Shown: piece after piece, positions 57,661 through 64,000 of the stretch
Numbering within the stretch: the stretch's first letter is position 1
Layout of the letters: the number at the start of each line of letters is the position of its first letter
From: G963662905 sp963676415
GTDB taxonomy: Bacteria; Bacteroidota; Bacteroidia; Bacteroidales; WRLA01
Length of the DNA: 64,000 nucleotides
Direction of reading: 5' to 3'
Assembly: GCA_963676415.1 (NCBI GenBank)
Contig: OY781097.1
Coordinates: 2,046,001-2,110,000, forward strand
Notes under the pieces: model-generated
The model's input: the letters and a program-made list of their open reading frames with translations, nothing else
What the model was told of the DNA's origin: nothing
Database searches by the model: none
Position numbers and translations under genes: made by a program

Positions 57661-58664
57661 AAAGGGAATTGATTCTGTTTCTGATATTATTTCCGTTTGT
57701 CTTTATGCTGTCATCCTGCTTTAAAGACGACGAAGCTGTTGCGCCTCATCCGCGTGGCGATGTGCAGGAGCAAACCATCCCTCTGGGGCAGGGATACGAG
57801 CAACAGGTTTTTTTTAAGCTGTCGGACAATAATATTGTGCTGGATATCAATCGATATGCCTGGGAATTATCCTTTGGCGGGGCGGAAACAGATTTTCATA
57901 TCCGTCCCAACAGCGCACGCTTTATGAAAGTCTCGGCAACATCATCCACAGATTTCGAACAGAATTTTAATCCCAATGATTATCCGCAAGCGTTTGATGC
58001 CTCCAGCGGAAATCCGGACAGCCTTGTTTTTCAGGATTGGTTTCTTTTTGAGGATAATGAATTCAAGAGCAGCAATGAGGTTTTTCTGCTTCATCCGGGC
58101 GTGGATGCCAACGGGCAGGATTTGCCGGTCTGGAAGCTTCAGTTCAGTTGGATTGATAGTACAAATGTGGGCATGCGATATGGACTGAATTTGCAGGAGG
58201 AATCTTTCTTTGCGGAAATCGGGCTCGATACCAGTCGGATTTATACGGGCTTTTCTCTGGAAAGGGGGCAAATTGCTGAATGTGAACCTCCGAAAGGAGC
58301 ATGGGATTTATATTTCGGACAATACAGCACCATGCTCTATACCAATGAGGGCGTGCCAACCCCATACCTTGTTACCGGTACATTGATTAATCCGCTTTTT
58401 TTGGAAGGGCAGCATGAGCAGGCTTGGAATTTTGAGCAAATGAACCTGGAATTAGCCAGAGAAACAGTTCTGAGCAAACGGCCGGATATCATTGGTTATG
58501 ATTGGAAATATTACGATCTGGAAGCCGGAACATATACGGTTTACAGTGATAAAGTTTATCTGATAAAAGACGGTTTGGGCTACTATTACAGTATGCGTTT
58601 TGTTGGTTTTAACGGCCCACAGGGGCAGAAAGGCTGGCCGGTTTTTGAGTTTTTTGCATTATAA
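57657..58664 (+). CDS. HmuY-family lipoprotein
   Basis: A 335-residue lipoprotein; FVFMLSSCFKDDEAVAP shows the lipobox Cys (C21). Two halves carry HmuY-like strands YAWELSFGGAETDF (near 62) and GAWDLYFGQYSTM (near 211), then GYDWKYYDLEAGTYTVYSD near the end. HmuY proteins bind haem at the cell surface and pass it to the TonB receptor. The start overlaps the receptor stop (ATGA). A second HmuY-like protein, secreted through T9SS, begins the same operon. Confidence 0.82.
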   Translation: MKRELILFLILFPFVFMLSSCFKDDEAVAPHPRGDVQEQTIPLGQGYEQQVFFKLSDNNIVLDINRYAWELSFGGAETDFHIRPNSARFMKVSATSSTDFEQNFNPNDYPQAFDASSGNPDSLVFQDWFLFEDNEFKSSNEVFLLHPGVDANGQDLPVWKLQFSWIDSTNVGMRYGLNLQEESFFAEIGLDTSRIYTGFSLERGQIAECEPPKGAWDLYFGQYSTMLYTNEGVPTPYLVTGTLINPLFLEGQHEQAWNFEQMNLELARETVLSKRPDIIGYDWKYYDLEAGTYTVYSDKVYLIKDGLGYYYSMRFVGFNGPQGQKGWPVFEFFAL

Positions 58665-58693
58665 AAAAAGCCGGACAATTTCCTGACCGGCTT
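58661..58693 (-). terminator. Terminator of the outer-membrane receptor gene
   Basis: On the minus strand, stem AAGCCGG with CCGGCTT, inner CA/TG pair, then TTTTTTTAT. Little T run on the plus side, so it mainly serves the minus-strand gene. Confidence 0.75.
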
Positions 58694-58715
58694 GTGATTA
58701 TAACAATCCTGGGTT

Positions 58716-61217
58716 TTAGATATCCATATCATCCATATCACCACCACCATTATCCTGGCGCATCATTTGTTTTCGGTCTTTGCCGTTTTTCATGCTGCCA
58801 AAACGCCATGTAAATGAAAGGCTTGCAAAGCGAGTAGTGGGTTGCCGGGTAAAATCCGAACTAAAGTATTCGCCGCTGGTTGTGGCTTCCCATTTGCGGG
58901 TCTGGAATACATCCCGAACATTAAATGAGATGGTTGCTTTGTTGTCGAGCAGGTTTTTCCTCAGGCCAAAATCCATACTGAAATTCGCGGAAGCTTCGCC
59001 CTGTGCGATGATTCTTGGTGCATAATACCGTGAAGAAAGCTGGAGGCTGAGGTTCCATGGCAACTTAAAACTGTTGGTGCCTTTGATGTTCCAGTTGGTT
59101 CCGTTATTGCTGAGCTCTTCGCTTTCATTGGTGCCTGCCAAATCGGTATAGAAAATATTGAAACCGCCCATTAATTGCCACCATGGTGTAATTTTAAGCG
59201 AAAGGCTCAATTCGCCGCCCCAATCCGATTGCGTGTCTAAGTTTTCGTATGTGGTCACACTTCTTCCGCTGCTGTCCACATTGGTGAAACGCTGGATTAC
59301 GTCTGTTGTATAGCGATGATATACCGTTGCTGTAAAAGAACCTGATCTGCCAAGGAATTTCTGCCAGCTGAATTCGTAGGAGTTTACGTATTCGGGTTTC
59401 AGTAAGGGGTTTCCCCGGCGGATGTTCATTGGGTCGGTTGAATTGCCAAACGGATTAAGCTGCCTGCCCCTCGGGCGATGTACCCTGCGGCTGTAGTTCA
59501 GTTTCACTTCATTGGTTTTCCCAATTTTTTGCAGGATGAATGCGCTGGGGTACAGGCTGATGTAATCATCTTCGTATTTTTCGCCGGTGGTTTTTAATTC
59601 CGAATCGGTATAAACCTGCTCGGCACGCAAACCTGCCTGAAATGAAAAGGAGCCCAAACTGTGCGCATACTGGCTGTAAAGCGCATGAACCTGTTCTTTA
59701 TAAATGAAATGGTTGCTTTGTGCGCTATCGTAAATCCAGCTTGAATTTTCCAGGTTTTCCACAGTATAGTCATCGTCCATATTGCGGATATTGCTGCGCG
59801 CACCGAGTTCCAATCGGTTGTTTTCACTAAAAGGCAATGAGTAATCGAGGCTGAACTCCCAGTCGTAATCTTTTGAGTCGGTGGTGTTCTTGCTTTGGTT
59901 GCCCATTGCAAGGGTATTGAATTGATCGTCCAGGCTTTCTTCCGTCCAGGAGCCATCGCGCGTGTTGTCGCCCTGACTGAAATTTGCCCCGGCTTTAAGG
60001 AAATGGTCACGGCTCGAAAAAATCTTTTCATAGTTCAGGTCAAGGCTGTAATTCCAGCCATCGCGGCTGTTCTCCGAGAGGCCACGGTAAGCGGTATCAA
60101 AGAGTTTTTCTTCGGTTTCATATTGTTTGTAAAGTGTGCTTTCGCCCATCGCCCGTTTGCGCAGGTTCATCCGTCCCGAAAGTGAAAGCGTGGATGTAGG
60201 CGAAATGTAGTAATCGCCACCCAGCGTAAACATTGCAAACTTCATATTGCGTTCGGCTTCCGATTCCTGGTCATAATAACGAATGCTGTCGTTATACCAG
60301 GTTTTGCGCAGGTTTTTGCCTTCCATATCGAAGTTCATCTGGCGGAAACTTGCTGAGGTATAAAGGTTAAAATGTTCGTTTCGTTTGCTGATGTTGAACG
60401 AACCGTTGTATTGATCGTTAGGCCCCACGCCGCCCATAACGCTTCCGCTAATGCCACGGATTTTGTTTTTTTTGAGTACCACATTTATTATTCCTGCCAT
60501 TCCTTCGGGGTCAAAACGGGCGGATGGATTGGTGATGAGTTCAATATTTTCGATCGAGCCCGATGGAAGTTGTTCCATGATTTCGCCGGCATTGTCTGCT
60601 GCGATGCCGCTGGGTTTGCCATCAATCAGTACCTTGATGTTTTCACTTCCGCGGAGGCTGATATTGCCTTCAAGGTCAACATCAATGGAGGGGGCTGTTT
60701 TGAGGACATCCAGGGCGCTGCCGCCTGAAGAAACGATGCTTTGCTCCACATTAATAACACGGCGGTCAATTTTATTTGCGAACAATTGTTTTTCGGCAGT
60801 AATTTCCACGCCTGAGAGATTGCTGGCAGCAGGCCTCAGTATGATATCATTGAAAAAATACTCCCGTTTCTGTGGTGTAATCCTGATCGAATCTTTTACC
60901 CAGCTTTCGAAGCCCATAAATTCAACTTTAAGTAGATACATGCCCGGAGGAAGTTCGGATAGTTGGAATGATCCGTTAGATTTGGAAATTGTTCCGGCAG
61001 CAAGTTCTCCGCTTCTTTTGCGGATTAACGCAATGGTAGCATATTCGACTGGTTCGCCGTTTTGAGCGTCCATAATTTTACCGGCGATTGTCCCGATTTT
61101 TGGCATTTTGTCAGCTGATGCGTTCCTTTTACCGCCTGTTCCCTTTTCTTGTGCCCATAGGGAGGAAATGCCGAAAAAGGCGAAAATAAAAAAGCATAGT
61201 AGCAGGTTTCTTCTCAT
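58716..61217 (-). CDS. Outer-membrane beta-barrel receptor (TonB-dependent-like)
   Basis: An 833-residue protein. Signal peptide LLLCFFIFAFFGISSLWA near the start, a carboxypeptidase-like domain (about 43-130: GEPVEYATIALIRKRSGELA), a plug (about 150-240, SSGGSALDVLKTAPSIDVD) and a barrel of the outer-membrane type 3 group. It ends in an Asp/Met-rich tail (NGGGDMDDMDI), which could bind metal. Start ATG 61217 (MRRNLLLC) is preferred. Substrate is unknown; it is divergent from the hybrid kinase, so a sensor-regulated role is possible. No SusD partner is present. Confidence 0.83.
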   Translation of the reverse strand: MRRNLLLCFFIFAFFGISSLWAQEKGTGGKRNASADKMPKIGTIAGKIMDAQNGEPVEYATIALIRKRSGELAAGTISKSNGSFQLSELPPGMYLLKVEFMGFESWVKDSIRITPQKREYFFNDIILRPAASNLSGVEITAEKQLFANKIDRRVINVEQSIVSSGGSALDVLKTAPSIDVDLEGNISLRGSENIKVLIDGKPSGIAADNAGEIMEQLPSGSIENIELITNPSARFDPEGMAGIINVVLKKNKIRGISGSVMGGVGPNDQYNGSFNISKRNEHFNLYTSASFRQMNFDMEGKNLRKTWYNDSIRYYDQESEAERNMKFAMFTLGGDYYISPTSTLSLSGRMNLRKRAMGESTLYKQYETEEKLFDTAYRGLSENSRDGWNYSLDLNYEKIFSSRDHFLKAGANFSQGDNTRDGSWTEESLDDQFNTLAMGNQSKNTTDSKDYDWEFSLDYSLPFSENNRLELGARSNIRNMDDDYTVENLENSSWIYDSAQSNHFIYKEQVHALYSQYAHSLGSFSFQAGLRAEQVYTDSELKTTGEKYEDDYISLYPSAFILQKIGKTNEVKLNYSRRVHRPRGRQLNPFGNSTDPMNIRRGNPLLKPEYVNSYEFSWQKFLGRSGSFTATVYHRYTTDVIQRFTNVDSSGRSVTTYENLDTQSDWGGELSLSLKITPWWQLMGGFNIFYTDLAGTNESEELSNNGTNWNIKGTNSFKLPWNLSLQLSSRYYAPRIIAQGEASANFSMDFGLRKNLLDNKATISFNVRDVFQTRKWEATTSGEYFSSDFTRQPTTRFASLSFTWRFGSMKNGKDRKQMMRQDNGGGDMDDMDI

Positions 61218-61308
61218 GTAGTTTATATTTGATGGGGATATGACAAGCAAAGAACGAAAAAGTTTAAATGAGAATGACATTTGCCGGAGTATTTTATTTT
61301 TATTACTC

Positions 61309-61316
61309 TATATTTG
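61309..61316 (+). promoter_or_regulatory. -7 promoter box of the hybrid kinase gene
   Basis: TATATTTG, matching TAnnTTTG, 30 bases before the ATG. An upstream TTTG (61280-61283) is 25 bases away, a longer spacer than usual. Confidence 0.55.
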
Positions 61317-61346
61317 CATATAATCAGGCAAAAAACTAGGCTTTCT

Positions 61347-63287
61347 ATGGGTTTATGGCGCAAATTAGCAAGGATTGATACAAAGCAGATTGCTGACGTT
61401 CTGCGGTTCGGTGGCAATCTCGAAAAAAAGGAACGTGCCTATCTGCTTCGTTTACTTGATGAAAAAACAAATCATAACGACAGGATGATGATTGATGGGG
61501 GAATGCGGTTTCTGGCCGAATCGACCTTCGATGGGATTGCTGTAATAATGAACCGGAAAATCAGTTTTTGCAATAGTGTCTTTATTGAATTAGCCGGTAT
61601 TGAGGCCGATTCATATCAGAATCAGGATATAAGCAAATTGTTTGAACCGGATGTTGTTGCTCAGATTATTGACCCTGAGGGGTTTAAAAACACTGTAAAT
61701 GAACAGGAAAGTGTTGTTCGGAGTCCAAACGGCTTGGCCTTTTCCTGTTTGATGCGTTTTACCCGGATCAGTGCCGATACTCTTTTGGTTAATGTGAAAG
61801 ATTCGCGCAGGCTTGATTCGGCAATGCAGGACTTGCGGCAGGCAATGGAAATTGCAGAGGCAGCCAATAAGGCAAAATCTGAATTCCTTGCAAATATCAG
61901 TCATGAAATCCGAACACCATTGAATTCAATTATCGGATTTAGTGACCTGCTGCGAAAAGATTTGAAATCAACCGACCATAAATCCTATGCAGAAACTATT
62001 GCCGATAGTGGAGAAGACCTGCTCTACCTTATTAATGATATTCTTGACCTGGCACGAATAGAAACAGGCCGTATTAATGTTCGTGAGGATAAAGTGCACC
62101 TGAAATACTTTTTAAACAACATTATTGATACCTTCCGTGCCGAAGCCGATAAAAAGGGATTGGAGCTGGAATTTAAATACCCGGATGATTTTCCTCCGCA
62201 GATCATTTTGGACTCCTTCCGCCTAAAACAAATACTGATGAACCTCGTCAGTAATGCCATAAAATTTACGGAAGAAGGATCAGTCTGTTTGGGTGCACAT
62301 GTAGAAAAACGTGCAGAAAAGCATGTCGATATCGCTTTTATTGTAAAAGATACCGGGGTGGGGGTTGATGAAAAACGAATGGAGCATATTTTCGATGCAT
62401 TCCAGAATCCGGCAAGCCCAAAGCTGCGCAATAAAAAGGGCACAGGATTGGGACTGGCAGTTTCACAGCAGTTGGCAGAGCTTCTTGGCGGGGGGATTTC
62501 ACTGAACTCTGAGGGAGGAAAAGGCAGCACATTTACAGTCCTATTGCATAATATTCCCTTTTTGGATGAAGTCCCTGAAATACATACTGATGTGAATATA
62601 AATACAGATTTTCTTCATCAGGAAAGCAGGATCGTTTTAGTAGAAGATGATTATTCCTCGGCAAAACTGATCAAGGCCTACTTTAAAGATACTAAAGTTG
62701 CATTGATTCATCTTGATGATGAGCGCCTATTGGTGCATAAACTGGAAGAATTTAGCCCGCAGATAATCATCATGGATTTAAAACTGAGAAGTATGAGTGG
62801 TTATGAGCTGGCACGCCGTATCCGTAATGATATACGCTTTGAAGATATGATCATTATTGCCCTTAGCGGTGCCGATGAGCTGGATCCGTCCTCAGCCCAG
62901 TATTTTGATGATTTTCTCCGAAAACCTGTTGGAAAAGAGCGGGTTTTGAATACTTGTTCAAAACTGTTGCGTGCTAAAACAAAACGAGAAGGGACCACAT
63001 TCGATATTGAGAGTACATTAGATATTAAACCCGGACAGAAAATCGCATTTCGTAATTATTTCAAAAATGAGCTAGTTCCTCTTTACGATCGCTGCCAAAA
63101 GATATACATCACCGAGAACATGATTGAGCTGGCAAATAAAATTTCGGACGCCGGAAACTTTTTTAATATCAAATATTTGAATAATTTTGGAGATCAGTTG
63201 AAAGCCTCTGCGCAGGCTTATGATATTGAACGAGTGGAAGCACTTATGGAAAAGCTTGCTGAAATTGAAAGGCAGATCGGTCAGTAA
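61347..63287 (+). CDS. Hybrid histidine kinase with receiver and degenerate HPt-like domain
   Basis: A 646-residue cytosolic hybrid kinase. A PAS-like segment (about 53-150) leads. HisKA has SEFLANISHEIRTPLNSI with H186, and HATPase_c has MNLVSNAIKFTEEG and GTGLGLAVSQQLAELLGGG. The receiver (about 428-540) has the phospho-Asp in IIIMDLKLRSM (D477). The last 95 residues fold like an HPt helical bundle, but where a His should be (AHxLKG) it reads LANKISDAGNFF, with Asn at 597. No membrane segment, so it senses an internal signal. Start ATG 61347 is supported by a promoter box. Confidence 0.88.
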   Translation: MGLWRKLARIDTKQIADVLRFGGNLEKKERAYLLRLLDEKTNHNDRMMIDGGMRFLAESTFDGIAVIMNRKISFCNSVFIELAGIEADSYQNQDISKLFEPDVVAQIIDPEGFKNTVNEQESVVRSPNGLAFSCLMRFTRISADTLLVNVKDSRRLDSAMQDLRQAMEIAEAANKAKSEFLANISHEIRTPLNSIIGFSDLLRKDLKSTDHKSYAETIADSGEDLLYLINDILDLARIETGRINVREDKVHLKYFLNNIIDTFRAEADKKGLELEFKYPDDFPPQIILDSFRLKQILMNLVSNAIKFTEEGSVCLGAHVEKRAEKHVDIAFIVKDTGVGVDEKRMEHIFDAFQNPASPKLRNKKGTGLGLAVSQQLAELLGGGISLNSEGGKGSTFTVLLHNIPFLDEVPEIHTDVNINTDFLHQESRIVLVEDDYSSAKLIKAYFKDTKVALIHLDDERLLVHKLEEFSPQIIIMDLKLRSMSGYELARRIRNDIRFEDMIIIALSGADELDPSSAQYFDDFLRKPVGKERVLNTCSKLLRAKTKREGTTFDIESTLDIKPGQKIAFRNYFKNELVPLYDRCQKIYITENMIELANKISDAGNFFNIKYLNNFGDQLKASAQAYDIERVEALMEKLAEIERQIGQ

Positions 63288-63334
63288 AAGCGCTTCAAAC
63301 ATGATTCAGCATTAAATAAAACGGGATTATCAGT

Positions 63335-64000
63335 ATGAAAAATAACAAGGCACCATTAATACTCATCGTTGACGATTACCCCAAAAACCTGCAGATTTTG
63401 GGAAATATTTTACGGGGCAATAATTACCGTACGGCATTTGCTAAAAGCGGCCCAATTGCGCTGGAGTCAATAAAAGAAGAAAAACCGGATATCATCCTGC
63501 TGGATATTATGATGCCGGAGATGGATGGGTTTGAAGTTTGCGCACGTCTGAAAAAAAACCCTGAAACAGCCGATATACCTGTGATTTTTGTTACCGCTCT
63601 CAGCGATATGGACAAAAAGATCGAGGCATTTAAAGCAGGAGGTGTTGATTATATCCTCAAGCCAATTCAACAGGAAGAAGTATTTGAACGTATTAAAACC
63701 CATCTGCTTATACGCAGCCAAAAGCAGGAACTGCTCGCACTAAACGAACGTTTGCGTGATTCTAATGAGGAACTGCAAAATATCAACCGTACAAAAGATA
63801 AACTGTTTTCAATTATTGGTCACGACCTCCGCGGCCCGCTCAGCAATATCAATAACCTCCTGAAATTGATCCTGGAAGGAGTGCTCGATAAAGAAGAACG
63901 AGAAGAGCTGCTCACAGAAACCATGAAATCCGTGAAACTAACTTACGACCTGCTCGAAAACCTGCTGTTTTGGGCCAAAAACCAACGCAATGAAATCGAT
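63335..64000 (+). CDS. Receiver-histidine kinase (cut by right edge)
   Basis: 222 codons are visible. Residues 1-125 are a receiver with the phospho-Asp in DIILLDIMMPEMDG (D57) and the switch residues in FVTALSD and KPIQ. A coiled coil leads to a HisKA domain with SIIGHDLRGPLSNINN (H163). The ATP-binding part lies outside the window. The order receiver-kinase (not kinase-receiver) means it takes phosphate or a signal from another kinase, quite possibly the one encoded 47 bases upstream. Start ATG 63335 is the first in frame. Confidence 0.88.
   Translation, partial: MKNNKAPLILIVDDYPKNLQILGNILRGNNYRTAFAKSGPIALESIKEEKPDIILLDIMMPEMDGFEVCARLKKNPETADIPVIFVTALSDMDKKIEAFKAGGVDYILKPIQQEEVFERIKTHLLIRSQKQELLALNERLRDSNEELQNINRTKDKLFSIIGHDLRGPLSNINNLLKLILEGVLDKEEREELLTETMKSVKLTYDLLENLLFWAKNQRNEID

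Overview
The window comes from a member of the Bacteroidota. Several sequence features point there independently. Promoters repeatedly match the Bacteroidetes pattern TAnnTTTG, sometimes with TTG or TTTG about 19-20 bases upstream. Starts are preceded by A/T-rich leaders more often than by strong Shine-Dalgarno sites. One protein ends in a type IX secretion (T9SS) sorting domain, and others belong to typical Bacteroidota families (HmuY-like, DUF4296, DUF6364, DUF4143 ATPase, BatA-like VWA proteins). Coding density is high, I found no rRNA, tRNA or transposase gene, and both window ends cut genes. Genus cannot be fixed from sequence alone.

Region 1 (1-12321, minus strand) is a ten-gene operon for leucine/isovalerate breakdown. 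Read in transcription order it holds a DUF6125-like protein, the fused B12 mutase IcmF, methylcrotonyl-CoA carboxylase beta, a methylglutaconyl-CoA hydratase-like crotonase, carboxylase alpha, HMG-CoA lyase, the two subunits of a 3-oxoacid CoA-transferase, a second divergent lyase, and an acyl-CoA dehydrogenase cut by the edge. Together these would take isovaleryl-CoA to acetyl-CoA and acetoacetyl-CoA. A palindromic repeat sits inside the operon, and a pair of operator-like palindromes lies upstream. Next come a PIN toxin/antitoxin pair, a 99-bp hairpin with open frames on both strands, a secreted C1 peptidase, a membrane pyrophosphatase (HppA), a bifunctional-nuclease-like protein and a nucleoside transporter.

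Region 2 (20003-34809) begins with a 349-bp nested palindromic element and an esterase. It continues with what looks like a surface-glycan or lipid acylation locus: a Crp-like regulator, a fatty acyl-AMP ligase fused to a carrier domain, a divergent KASIII, an SDR reductase, a GT2 glycosyltransferase, a GNAT, a sulfotransferase, an MBOAT acyltransferase with its SGNH partner, and a TMTC-like membrane glycosyltransferase with TPRs. LptB and a KdsD-type isomerase follow. The grouping is the least described part of the window.

Region 3 (35140-51931) is mostly housekeeping: RecQ, a DUF4296 lipoprotein, a methyltransferase, ParC, a minus-strand run (YjjG, RsmE, DUF4159, BatA-like, flavodiiron protein), an SPFH/small-DNA-binding-protein pair, an RlmL-like methyltransferase and PriA. 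Region 4 (51944-64000) holds a DUF4143 ATPase preceded by 33-bp tandem repeats, a glutathione peroxidase, a three-gene haem-uptake-like operon (HmuY-like, TonB receptor, HmuY-like lipoprotein), an outer-membrane beta-barrel receptor, a hybrid histidine kinase and a second kinase cut by the right edge.
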